From: Burkholderiales bacterium
GTDB lineage: Bacteria; Pseudomonadota; Gammaproteobacteria; Burkholderiales; SG8-39
Assembly: GCA_014860445.1 (NCBI GenBank)
Contig: JACZJT010000008.1
Location: 62,001-126,000, forward strand
Reading direction: 5' to 3'
DNA length: 64,000 bases
Part shown: piece after piece, positions 38,408-47,511 of the stretch
Layout: each line of letters starts with the position of its first letter
How positions within the stretch are numbered: position 1 is the stretch's first letter
The notes under the pieces: generated by a model
What the model saw: only the letters and a program-made list of their open reading frames with translations
What the model was told of the DNA's origin: nothing
Database searches by the model: none
Made by a program: the position numbers and the translations under genes

Positions 38408-39532
38408 ATGTCGATGCCGGAATCGACCGGATCTGCTGATCGCGTCGCCCGCCGCCGCGGGCCGCCGCTCAACCTGGTCATCCTTGCCGTGGTGCTGGTC
38501 CTTGCGGGCGTTTTCGGCTATCGCGAGTTCCGCGAACGCACGATGTTCGTGCACGAGGAGGACGCGCGCATCCGGGCCGACATGGTAATGGTCGCGAGCC
38601 GCGCGGCCGGTTGGGTGACACGGGTCGCGGTGCTGGAGGGCCGGGCGGTCGACGCCGACGCAGTGCTGCTCGAAATCGACCGGCGCGACGCCGAACTGGC
38701 GGTGAAGGAACTCGAGGCGCAGCTCGAAGCGCTCAGCGCCGATCGCGCGCGGCTCGCCGCCGAGCGCGCCCTGGTGCGCGGGCAGACAGAGTCGCGCCTG
38801 CAATCGATGCGCGCCGAGCTTGCCTCGGCGAAAGTGACGGTGTCGAGCCTGGAGCCGCAGCGCGCCCTGGCAAAAAGGGAACTCGAGCGCAGCCGCCGCT
38901 TGTTCGAGAAAAAGATGGTGTCGCAAAGCCAGCGCGATCTCACCGACGCCCAGTTGCAGCGCGTAGAGCGGGAATTCCACATGGCTGTCGCCAACCTGCA
39001 GGGGGCCGAAGCGCGGGTGCGCGAGGCCGAGGCCGACCGTGCGCGCATGGCGGTGCTAGCCGGACAGCTCGCAGTGCTCGAAAAGCGCGAGGCCGAGATC
39101 GCAGCGCGCGTGCGGCGCCAGCGCCTCGACCTCACAGACCGCAGCCTCAGGAGCCCGCTGAAGGGCGTGGTCGACCGTCTGTTTGTCGAGGCCGGAGAGT
39201 ACGTGTCGCCGGGGCAGCGGCTGATGCTGCTGCACGATCCGGAGCAGGTGTGGATCGAGGCGAATATCAAGGAAACCGAGCTGCGGCGGATTGAGATCGG
39301 TCAGAAGGTTCAGGTGGCGGTTGACGCCTATCCCGATGAGTCCTTCCAAGGCAAGGTCGAGCGCATCGGGCAGTCAGCCACCAGTACGTTCGCGCTGTTG
39401 CCCAGCCCGAACCCCAGCGGCAACTTTACCAAGATCACGCAGCGCGTCCCGGTGCGCATTGCGCTGGCACAGCGCGAAGCGCGTCTGCGCCCGGGAATGA
39501 TGGTCGAGATCAAGATTGCCACCGGCCGCTGA
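38408..39532 (+). CDS. HlyD/EmrA family efflux periplasmic adaptor
   Basis: TM near N-terminus, coiled coil, LTDRSLRSPLKGVVDRLFVEAGEYVSPGQRLMLLHD. Confidence 0.9.
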   Translation: MSMPESTGSADRVARRRGPPLNLVILAVVLVLAGVFGYREFRERTMFVHEEDARIRADMVMVASRAAGWVTRVAVLEGRAVDADAVLLEIDRRDAELAVKELEAQLEALSADRARLAAERALVRGQTESRLQSMRAELASAKVTVSSLEPQRALAKRELERSRRLFEKKMVSQSQRDLTDAQLQRVEREFHMAVANLQGAEARVREAEADRARMAVLAGQLAVLEKREAEIAARVRRQRLDLTDRSLRSPLKGVVDRLFVEAGEYVSPGQRLMLLHDPEQVWIEANIKETELRRIEIGQKVQVAVDAYPDESFQGKVERIGQSATSTFALLPSPNPSGNFTKITQRVPVRIALAQREARLRPGMMVEIKIATGR

Positions 39533-41090
39533 CGCAAGCCTCTTATTCGAGGCGCAGTTTCTGCGCTACGGGCCGGCATATCGCTGGCTGGTGACCGTCG
39601 CCGGCCTGCTCGGTTCGGTGTCGATGGTGCTCTCAGCGACCATGGTGAACGTCGCGGTGCCGAGCATCATGGGCGCATTCGGCATCGGCCAGGACCTGGC
39701 GCAGTGGGCGGCGACCGCTTTCCTCGCCACCATGGTAGCGAGCCAGCTGCTCAGCGCCTGGGCAGTGGAAGCATTCGGACAGCGCCTTACCTTCAGTTTC
39801 GCACTGGCGAACTTTGCGTTCGGCGCGCTGATCTGTGCTGCGGCGCCGAGCATGGAAATGCTGATCCTGGGGCGCATCCTGCAGGGATTTTCGGCCGGCC
39901 TGATCCAGCCGGTGGTGATGGCCACCGTGGTTGCGGTATTCCCGGTCGCACGCCGCGGCATGGCGGTCGGGATCTATACCATGGGGGTGACGCTCGCGCC
40001 GAGCTTCGGCCCCTGGGTCGGCGGACTTGCGATCGACGCCATGAACTGGCGCGAGATTTTCATCGTGCCCCTGCCGCTGGTTGCGGTGGCGTTCCTGATG
40101 GGGCTGGCGTTCATGCCTACCAAACGACTATCGACGCGGCTGCCCTCTTTCGACTGGGCCGGGTTCGCGCTGGTCGCGCTTGCGCTCTTCTGCGTGATGA
40201 GCGCCATCGGCAACGGCCACCGCTGGGGCTGGTCATCGGACCAGACCGTCGTGTTCTTCCTCATCGGGCTTGTCGCCGCGGCGCTGTTCATCGGCCTGCA
40301 ACTGCGCGCGCAGCACCCGCTGCTCGACGTGAGCCTGTTCGCGGACCTACGCTTTACGTCGGCGATGTGCATCGCGTTCGCGTTCGGCGCCGGCAATTTC
40401 GCCACCAACTACGCGATCCCGGTGTTCATGCAGACGGTGCAGGGTTTCACGCCGACGCAGGCCGGACTGGTGCTGGTGCCCGCGGGCGTGCTGTTGATGA
40501 TGCTGATTCCGGTCTCCGGCAGGCTGGCTGACACCCTGCCTGTGCACTATCCGCTCATGGCCGGCTGTGCCCTGTTTTCGGTGGCTGCCTGGCTGATGTC
40601 GGACACCGACGTCAACACCGCCTTCTGGGTGTTCGCCGGATACACGATAATGAGTCGCGCCGCGCTCGGCATGGTGATGCCGAACCTGGGCAAGGTGGCG
40701 ATGACGAGCGTGGCCGGCGACAAGCTGAACCAGGCCGCCGGCACCTACAACTTCATCCGCCAGATGGGCGGTGCGTTCGGCGTCAACCTCACCGCGGTGG
40801 CGATCGACATGCGCACCGCGCGCCATGCCGGACTGCTGACCGCAACGCAGACGCCGGACAATGCGCAAAGCGCCGAGTTGCTGGCGCAGGTTGGCGCGCT
40901 GCTGCATCGGTCGGGCGTTTCCGACGCAGCGCTGCAGCCGGGGGCGCTCGACTACCTGGGCAAGGTCATTCACGCGCAGGCACTTGCGCTCGGCTTTCAG
41001 GATGCGTTCTTCTTCACTTGTTTCGCCTTCGCGCTCGCCTTCGCGCCCGCCTGGCTGCTTGGCCGCGCCGCTGCCCCGACGGGTCGGTAA
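39516..41090 (+). CDS. DHA2/EmrB family MFS transporter
   Basis: About 14 TM segments; LSATMVNVAVPSIMGAFG, LILGRILQGFSAGLIQPVVMATV; overlaps adaptor gene. Confidence 0.9.
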   Translation: MPPAADASLLFEAQFLRYGPAYRWLVTVAGLLGSVSMVLSATMVNVAVPSIMGAFGIGQDLAQWAATAFLATMVASQLLSAWAVEAFGQRLTFSFALANFAFGALICAAAPSMEMLILGRILQGFSAGLIQPVVMATVVAVFPVARRGMAVGIYTMGVTLAPSFGPWVGGLAIDAMNWREIFIVPLPLVAVAFLMGLAFMPTKRLSTRLPSFDWAGFALVALALFCVMSAIGNGHRWGWSSDQTVVFFLIGLVAAALFIGLQLRAQHPLLDVSLFADLRFTSAMCIAFAFGAGNFATNYAIPVFMQTVQGFTPTQAGLVLVPAGVLLMMLIPVSGRLADTLPVHYPLMAGCALFSVAAWLMSDTDVNTAFWVFAGYTIMSRAALGMVMPNLGKVAMTSVAGDKLNQAAGTYNFIRQMGGAFGVNLTAVAIDMRTARHAGLLTATQTPDNAQSAELLAQVGALLHRSGVSDAALQPGALDYLGKVIHAQALALGFQDAFFFTCFAFALAFAPAWLLGRAAAPTGR

Positions 41091-41246
41091 GCAGGTGTTT
41101 GGCGTTTGTCGAGACGTTCCCCCGGGAAGGTTCTGGAAACCGCAACAACTGTTAAACTATGCGCGCCGCATGATGCTCCTGGTTCCAAGGACGGGCATGA
41201 AGCGGGATTCCGGCAAATCCGCCGCATACATTATTGAATTCGCGCA

Positions 41247-41831
41247 ATGAGCGAGACCAAACCCTCGGACGACGGCAAAACCATCGATCTGGATTTCACC
41301 GGGGTGTTCAAGTTTGCGGATCTGAAGCCGGAACCGCCGCCGCCACCGCCGCGGAAGATCCCGCAGGACATACTGATCGGCGCGAAGGCGCTGGGCCAGG
41401 GCGACTACTTCGTCAACGTGACGCGGCCGCGTCCGGCGCGCACCGTCGACCCGAAGAAGACCACCGTCCTGATCGTGGAAGACGATTTGCCCACCCTCAA
41501 CGTGCTCGAGATGTTGCTGTCGCGTGCGGGGGGCTACCAGACGCGCAAGGCGCAGGACGTGCAGACGTTCGTCCAGGCGATACAGAAGACGCCGCGTGTG
41601 GACGCGGTGATTCTGGATGTCAACCTGCCGGGCAATGTCAGCGGCTTCAAGATACTCGCCAAGATCCGCGCCCATGCCGCGCTTCGGGACCTGCCGGTGA
41701 TCATGCTGAGCGGCCACTCCAGCCCCGAGTACCTGCTGCAAGGCCTGAATCTGGGGGCGGATGCCTACCTGTCGAAGCCGGCGAAATCGAAAGCGGTTTT
41801 CGACGCGCTGAAGGCCGTGCTCGGCGGCTGA
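41247..41831 (+). CDS. Orphan response regulator receiver-domain protein with Pro-rich N-terminal extension
   Basis: TVLIVEDDLPTLNVLEMLL, DAVILDVNLPG, VIMLSGHSS, YLSKPAKSK; N-terminal PEPPPPPPRK. Confidence 0.88.
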   Translation: MSETKPSDDGKTIDLDFTGVFKFADLKPEPPPPPPRKIPQDILIGAKALGQGDYFVNVTRPRPARTVDPKKTTVLIVEDDLPTLNVLEMLLSRAGGYQTRKAQDVQTFVQAIQKTPRVDAVILDVNLPGNVSGFKILAKIRAHAALRDLPVIMLSGHSSPEYLLQGLNLGADAYLSKPAKSKAVFDALKAVLGG

Positions 41832-41876
41832 TTCGCCTACGGGCGCAATCCGAGCAGCAACCGGGAGAGCGGCCGA

Positions 41877-42152
41877 ATGAAGGGTGCAGACGCAATTGCA
41901 CGCTTTCTCAAGCAAGAGGGAACCGAATTCCTCGCCTGCTATCCGCGCAATGCTCTGATCGACGCCTGCGCGGCGATCGATATCCGCAGCGTGCTGTGCC
42001 GGCAGGAACGTGTCGGGGTGGCATGGCCGACGGCTTCTCGCGCATCCATCGCCGCTGTTATCAAGGAAGGCCTCGACACCAACGCGATCAACAAGCCGTT
42101 CCTGCTCGAGGTCGTGGCCAAGAAGGGCTACGACTTCTCGCGCTACGATTGA
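41877..42152 (+). pseudogene. Remnant of a thiamine-pyrophosphate-requiring enzyme (acetolactate synthase-like): N-terminus joined to extreme C-terminus with frameshift
   Basis: KGADAIARFLKQEGTEFLACYPRNALIDACAAIDIRSVLCRQERVGV, then MADGFSRIHR in another frame (42010 ORF), then NKPFLLEVVAKKGYDFSRYD C-terminal end. Confidence 0.75.
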
Positions 42153-42176
42153 ACTGCCGCGCCGGGAGGGGGCGAT

Positions 42177-42956
42177 TCAGGGACGCAGTGCGGCGTGCAA
42201 TGGGCTCCATCCCAGCGCACGCAGCTTGGCATTCGAGACGCGGAACGATCGCAGCCTATGCTCTCCGCCGGTCTCGGGCGGGGCGACGCCCGCCTGGGCC
42301 GCCGCGCGCGCGTACAACTCGCGAAGTTGCAGCGGCGCCTGGTCGCAGGCGATGTACGCGGCGCGCGGTTCTCCGCGCTCGAGTACGGTGATCAGCGCCC
42401 TGGCATAGTCTTCAACATGGACCGGCGACACCCAGGCGTTGCCGTTGCCCGGAATGCGGAACGCGCGGTCTTTGACCTCTTCGAGCCAGAACTCCTCGCG
42501 CAGGGTGCCGGGACCGTAGAACAACCCGCCGCGTACCAGGCGCCCGTCGAGCGGCGCAGCACGAACCAGAGCTTCCATATCGAACGCCGAGGCGAGGACG
42601 CTGTAGCCTTCGGTCGCATTGTCCTCGGCCTGTGGCCGATCGTCGGCGGCACAGTGCAGCATCGCCACGCTCTGTTGGACCAGGATCCGTACGCCGGCCG
42701 CGACGCAGGCGGAGAGCAGGTTCGCCGTTCCTTCGCGCCGGATCCGGTCGTTGGTGTTCCAGTTGCCGCGCCCGCCGGGTTTGGGGATCGAGGTGGCAAG
42801 GTTGACCGCTGCGTCGCAGCCTTGCACCAGCGCGTCGAGCGCCCGGCGGTCGAGAATGTCGGTTCGGTCGGTTCTGAGATTGTATCCCGCCGTGCTTGCC
42901 CTTGGTACAAACGCGCGACCAGCGGCCCCGGTCGCGCCGAGTACGGCGATGCGCAT
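42177..42956 (-). CDS. NAD-dependent epimerase/dehydratase family protein
   Basis: MRIAVLGATGAAGRAFVPRA Rossmann GxxGxxG; NLATSIPKPGGRG. Confidence 0.87.
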   Translation of the reverse strand: MRIAVLGATGAAGRAFVPRASTAGYNLRTDRTDILDRRALDALVQGCDAAVNLATSIPKPGGRGNWNTNDRIRREGTANLLSACVAAGVRILVQQSVAMLHCAADDRPQAEDNATEGYSVLASAFDMEALVRAAPLDGRLVRGGLFYGPGTLREEFWLEEVKDRAFRIPGNGNAWVSPVHVEDYARALITVLERGEPRAAYIACDQAPLQLRELYARAAAQAGVAPPETGGEHRLRSFRVSNAKLRALGWSPLHAALRP

Positions 42957-42966
42957 GGCGGAGCGC

Positions 42967-43383
42967 CTATTTGGCGCCGAGCTGCGCGAACAGCGTGGCG
43001 CGGTCGTAGTAGAACCGCTCGCCCTCCAGCAGTCCGTCGCGAAAGCTGATGAAAATGGCGACCGGGAGGTCGATGGGCCGGCCGGTAGGCGCCACGCCGC
43101 GGTAGGCGCCACGGTGAGTGCCAACGAAGCGCGTCTCGACAATCATGCTGTTGCCGGCCGGAATATACAGCCGGCTGCTGGAGGGCACGTTGCCGAAGGC
43201 GTCCCACCACTCGCGGTAGTAGCCGCCTGCGTCTTCGCGCCCGCGATAGACCTCGCCAGAGGGCACGTCCTCGAAGAGGCAATCCTCGGTGAGCGTGGCG
43301 AGGGTGCCTTCCAGGTCGAAGACGGTTTCGGCAGCGACATGCTTCTGCAGGATGGCTGCGTTGGGGGCATCGAGTTGTGTCAT
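42967..43383 (-). CDS. SnoaL-like/NTF2-fold nuclear transport factor 2 family protein
   Basis: FDLEGTLATLTEDCLFEDVPSGEVYRGREDAGGYYREWWDAFGN. Confidence 0.8.
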   Translation of the reverse strand: MTQLDAPNAAILQKHVAAETVFDLEGTLATLTEDCLFEDVPSGEVYRGREDAGGYYREWWDAFGNVPSSSRLYIPAGNSMIVETRFVGTHRGAYRGVAPTGRPIDLPVAIFISFRDGLLEGERFYYDRATLFAQLGAK

Positions 43384-43419
43384 GCGGTGGGTCTCCAGGT
43401 GGGGTAATGGCTGCGCAGA

Positions 43420-43437
43420 TTATCAGCACACTGATAA
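43420..43437. promoter_or_regulatory. Putative MarR-family operator
   Basis: TTATCAG-CACA-CTGATAA perfect inverted repeat between divergent genes, with a further ctgatata half-site just downstream. Confidence 0.6.
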
Positions 43438-43465
43438 TATGTCAACCTGCTGATATACTGTGCCG

Positions 43466-43942
43466 ATGGCGAGGAGTGCTCAACCTAGGGTGGTGCCTGC
43501 CGTCGGCGAGGGCCGGCGTGGCAGGCAGGGGCATATCGCCTACCTGCTTCGCCAAGCCCACGGCGCGGTGCGCTCAGCACTCGACGCGACGCTGGCGGAG
43601 GCCGGCCTGACGAGCCCACAGTTCCTCGTCCTCAACCTGCTCGACACCTATCCCGGCGCGTCGGGGGCCCATCTGGCGCGCGTCGCCCAACTGACGCCGC
43701 AAACGGTCAATCTGATCGTGCGCAAGCTCGAGCGCGAGCGGCTGATTGCACGCCGGGAACATGAAACGCACGGCCGCGTGCTGCGCATGGAGCTGACCGA
43801 GGCCGGCGCGCAGCGCCTGCGGCAGTGCAAGCAGCTTGCAGACGGAGTCGAAGCGCGCATTCTCGCACTGCTCGACCGGGACACCGAGACCAAGGTCCGC
43901 AGCTGGCTGACTGCGGTGGCCGTTGAGTTGCTGCGCTCTTAA
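43466..43942 (+). CDS. MarR family transcriptional regulator
   Basis: LTSPQFLVLNLLDTYPGASGAHLARVAQLTPQTVNLIVRKLERERLIARREHETHGRVLRMELTEAG. Confidence 0.92.
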   Translation: MARSAQPRVVPAVGEGRRGRQGHIAYLLRQAHGAVRSALDATLAEAGLTSPQFLVLNLLDTYPGASGAHLARVAQLTPQTVNLIVRKLERERLIARREHETHGRVLRMELTEAGAQRLRQCKQLADGVEARILALLDRDTETKVRSWLTAVAVELLRS

Positions 43943-44143
43943 GGATAGATCAGGCGCTCAGAGGCGCGCCTGCCGCGCGACGTACGCCGCGGTGGATGGG
44001 TAGGTCTGCTGCCTGTTCCATCCTGACACCAAGGCGAGGCAGTCGCCGAGCAGCTCAGGAAAGTCGAGCAGCGTGAACCAACATACCGCTCGAAATGACG
44101 GCGAATTAAAACGGACTTCTATCCGGCGGGAAATAGCGCCTGA

Positions 44144-45319
44144 CTACTTGCTGAGGTAGCGCATCGCGCGCTCCAGGCCCTCGATGGTGATCGGGTACAT
44201 GCGCGATTCCATGATCTCGCGGAGGATGGAGATCGACTGGCGGTAGGGCCAGAGCTGCTCGGGTTCGGGGTTGAGCCAGATCGCCTTCGGATAGGTATCC
44301 AGCATGCGCCGCAGCCACACCGCGCCGGCCTCGTCGTTGGAATATTCGATCGAGCCGCCGGGCTGCAGGATTTCGTAGGGGCTCATGGTCGCGTCGCCGA
44401 CGAATATGAGTTTGTAGTCGTGCCCGTACTTGTGCATGATGTCAGTGGTCGGGGTGCGCTCCGCATGGCGGCGGCGGTTGTCCTTCCACACGTAGTCGTA
44501 AAGGCAGTTGTGGAAGTAGAAATACTCCATGTGTTTGAATTCGGTCTTGGCCGCGGAAAACATTTCCTCGCACAGCTTGATGTGATCGTCCATCGAGCCG
44601 CCGATATCGAAGAACAGCAGCACCTTGACCTTGTTGTGGCGCTCGGGCCGCATCAGGATGTCCAGCATCCCGGCTTTTTTCGCGGTAGAGGTAATCGTGT
44701 TGTCCAGGTCGAGTTCCTCGGGCGCGCCGTCGCGGGCGAAGCGGCGCAGCCGGCGCAGCGCGATCTTGATGTTGCGCGTGCCGAGTTCCACCTGGTCGTC
44801 CAGGTTCTGGTATTCGCGCTGGTCCCAGACTTTCACGGCCGAGCGGTTGCGCGAGCCGTCCTGGCCTATGCGCACGCCTTCGGGGTTGTAGCCGTAGGCG
44901 CCGTAGGGCGAGGTGCCGCCCGTGCCGATCCACTTGCTGCCGCCTTGGTGGCGTCCTTTCTGCTCTTCAAGGCGTTTCTTGAGCGTCTCCATGAGCTTTT
45001 CCCAACCGCCCATGGCTTCGATCTTGGCCTTTTCCTCCGGGCTCAGGTTGAGTTCGGCCTGCTTGCGCAGCCACTCGAGCGGGATATCCGCTTCGACACC
45101 CATGATGGCTTCGACACCCTTGAAGTATTCGCCGAAAGCGCGGTCGAATTTGTCGAAGTTGGCTTCGTCCTTGACCAGGCAAGTCCTGGAGAAATAGTAA
45201 AAATCGTCGATCGATGAACCGACCACACCTTTTTGCATGCCCTCGATCAGCATGAGGTATTCCTTGGTCGTGACCGGGACCTTGGCACCCCTGAGTTTGA
45301 GGAAGAAATCGATCAGCAT
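44144..45319 (-). CDS. VWA domain-containing (CoxE-like) protein
   Basis: VKVLLFFDIGGSMDDHIKLCEEMFSAAKTEF (MIDAS DxGGS), paired with MoxR ATPase. Confidence 0.9.
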   Translation of the reverse strand: MLIDFFLKLRGAKVPVTTKEYLMLIEGMQKGVVGSSIDDFYYFSRTCLVKDEANFDKFDRAFGEYFKGVEAIMGVEADIPLEWLRKQAELNLSPEEKAKIEAMGGWEKLMETLKKRLEEQKGRHQGGSKWIGTGGTSPYGAYGYNPEGVRIGQDGSRNRSAVKVWDQREYQNLDDQVELGTRNIKIALRRLRRFARDGAPEELDLDNTITSTAKKAGMLDILMRPERHNKVKVLLFFDIGGSMDDHIKLCEEMFSAAKTEFKHMEYFYFHNCLYDYVWKDNRRRHAERTPTTDIMHKYGHDYKLIFVGDATMSPYEILQPGGSIEYSNDEAGAVWLRRMLDTYPKAIWLNPEPEQLWPYRQSISILREIMESRMYPITIEGLERAMRYLSK

Positions 45320-45346
45320 GAATGCACCGTCGCCTTGCTTGCCTTT

Positions 45347-46189
45347 CTATCGGTTATGCCGCGACATGAAGATCAGCCGCTCGAACAGGTGCACGTCCTG
45401 CTCGTTCTTGAGCAAGGCGCCGTGCAGCGGCGGGATGATGGTCTTCTTGTCCTTGCTGCGCAGGGCCTCGGGCGAAATGTCGTCGGCGAGCAGGAGCTTG
45501 AGCCAGTCGAGCAGTTCCGAAGTGGACGGTTTCTTTTTCAGGCCCGGCACTTCGCGCACTTCAAAGAAGACCTCCAGCGCCTCGCGCAGCAGGTGCTTTT
45601 TGATGCCGGGGAAGTGCACGTCGACGATTTTCTCCATCGTCTCCTTGTCCGGGAAGCGAATGTAGTGGAAGAAGCAGCGCCGCAGAAACGCGTCGGGCAG
45701 TTCCTTTTCGTTGTTGGAGGTGATGAACACGATCGGCCGGTGCTTGGCCTTGACCAGTTCGTGCGTCTCGTAGACGTAGAACTCCATGCGGTCGAGCTCG
45801 CGCAGCAGGTCGTTGGGGAATTCGATGTCGGCCTTGTCGACCTCGTCGATCAGCAGCACCACGGGTTCATCGGCATTGAAGGCTTCCCAGAGGGTGCCCT
45901 TGACGATGTAGTTCTTGATGTCGTGCACGCGCGGGTCGCCGAGCTGCGAATCGCGCAACCGCGATACGGCGTCGTACTCGTACAGGCCCTGCTGCGCCTT
46001 GGTGGTGGACTTTATGTGCCATTCGAAAATGGGCAGGCCGAGCGCCTTGGCGACTTCCTCGGCGAGCATGGTCTTGCCGGTTCCCGGTTCGCCCTTGATC
46101 AGCAGCGGGCGCTGCAGCGTGACGGCCGCATTGACGGCGAGCGTCAGGTCGTCGGTGGAGATGTAATTGTCGGAACCGTGGAAACGCAT
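45347..46189 (-). CDS. MoxR family AAA+ ATPase
   Basis: LLIKGEPGTGKTMLAEEVAKAL, VVLLIDEVDKADIEFPNDLLRELDRMEFYVYET. Confidence 0.93.
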   Translation of the reverse strand: MRFHGSDNYISTDDLTLAVNAAVTLQRPLLIKGEPGTGKTMLAEEVAKALGLPIFEWHIKSTTKAQQGLYEYDAVSRLRDSQLGDPRVHDIKNYIVKGTLWEAFNADEPVVLLIDEVDKADIEFPNDLLRELDRMEFYVYETHELVKAKHRPIVFITSNNEKELPDAFLRRCFFHYIRFPDKETMEKIVDVHFPGIKKHLLREALEVFFEVREVPGLKKKPSTSELLDWLKLLLADDISPEALRSKDKKTIIPPLHGALLKNEQDVHLFERLIFMSRHNR

Positions 46190-46375
46190 GGCAATACCCT
46201 GAAATGAAAAATGCATTATACGACGGGCAGGATGGACGGGACCGCTCCGGGCGGCCCCCAAACGCGCACTTTACTCGCCGGCGGCCTATCGTATAGAATC
46301 CACAGCCCTTTGAATATTGGCGGCTATTGGCATCAGGATCCGGGGGGGCCGGGCCGCCCGTTAAGAGTGAGAGCG

Positions 46376-46696
46376 ATGAAAACAATTCTGGGTTTGATCC
46401 TGTTTGTGCTGACGGGTGCGGCGCTCGCGCAGGCGCCGGTCGGCAACGCGGAGGCGGCCAAGAGCAAGATCTCCATGTGCATCGGATGCCACGGCATTCC
46501 AGGCTACAAGACTGTCTTTCCGCACGTCTATCGTGTGCCGATGATCACCGGTCAGTCGCCGCTGTACATCGTCAACGCCTTGCAGGCTTACAAATCGGGC
46601 GCGCGCCAGCATCCCTCGATGCGCGGCATCGCGCAAGGCCTCAGCGAGCAGGACATCGCCGATCTCGCCGCCTACTATTCCACCGAACACAAATAA
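46376..46696 (+). CDS. Class I cytochrome c
   Basis: Signal peptide; CIGCH heme motif; distal Met LSEQDIADLAAYYS. Confidence 0.9.
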   Translation: MKTILGLILFVLTGAALAQAPVGNAEAAKSKISMCIGCHGIPGYKTVFPHVYRVPMITGQSPLYIVNALQAYKSGARQHPSMRGIAQGLSEQDIADLAAYYSTEHK

Positions 46697-46705
46697 GGAG
46701 CGACC

Positions 46706-47047
46706 ATGAAAACAGTAATGCTTGCCGCTCTGCTGTGCATTGCGAGCCCGTTTGCTTACGCCGGGGGCGATGCCGGCGCTGGTGCGCAGAAATCCAAGGC
46801 CTGCGCGGCCTGCCATGGCGCAGACTTCGACACGCCCGTTTCAGCCGATATCCCGGTGCTGGCCGGGCAGCATGAGGATTACCTCGCCCGCGCGCTTGCC
46901 GACTACAAATCCGGCTCACGCAAGAACCCGGTCATGAGTGGCCAGGCCGCCGCGCTATCAGCGCAGGATATCGCGGACATTGCGGCCTACTTCTCCGGCC
47001 TGCCGGGAAAGCTGAAAGTCATCCGCTTGCACCGACTGGTCCAGTAG
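46706..47047 (+). CDS. Class I cytochrome c
   Basis: Signal peptide; CAACH; LSAQDIADIAAYFSGLPG. Confidence 0.9.
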   Translation: MKTVMLAALLCIASPFAYAGGDAGAGAQKSKACAACHGADFDTPVSADIPVLAGQHEDYLARALADYKSGSRKNPVMSGQAAALSAQDIADIAAYFSGLPGKLKVIRLHRLVQ

Positions 47048-47074
47048 TTCCCGTCCGCAGGTCCCTGTCTTCCG

Positions 47075-47497
47075 CTAACGCCGTTTCAGGCATTCCAGAT
47101 AGGCCTGTGCATCAGGGGCCGTGCCGTCGCGTTGCGCACGCCACACCATCTCCGCCAGGCATTCCATGACTTCGTGGCAGGCTGTGTGCCGGTCGCCGGA
47201 TTTTGTGGCAAGGCGCGCGAATTCCGCCTTTAGTCCCGGCGGCTGATCGATGGAAAGCTGCTCCTCAATCGCGAGATGCATGCTCATGTGCAGGAATGGG
47301 TTGGTGTCCCCCGTCTCGGGGCGGTATTCCCGCGCCTGATAGCGCTCTTTGTCCTCGAGTACCGGCTGGTATTCCGGATGCAGCAGGATGATATCGACTG
47401 CGAGGTGGTCCATTCCGGCCAGCACTTCGCGGTCGCGGTGTTTGCGCCAGGCGTCGAAGAAAAACTGTCGGACTTGATCGCGTGTGGGGTTGAACAT
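47075..47497 (-). CDS. DUF1841 family protein
   Basis: MFNPTRDQVRQFFFDAWRKHRDREVLAGMDHLAVDIILLHPEYQPVLED; NPFLHMSMHLAIEEQLSIDQP. Confidence 0.85.
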   Translation of the reverse strand: MFNPTRDQVRQFFFDAWRKHRDREVLAGMDHLAVDIILLHPEYQPVLEDKERYQAREYRPETGDTNPFLHMSMHLAIEEQLSIDQPPGLKAEFARLATKSGDRHTACHEVMECLAEMVWRAQRDGTAPDAQAYLECLKRR

Positions 47498-47511
47498 GAT
47501 GCGGAAGGATT

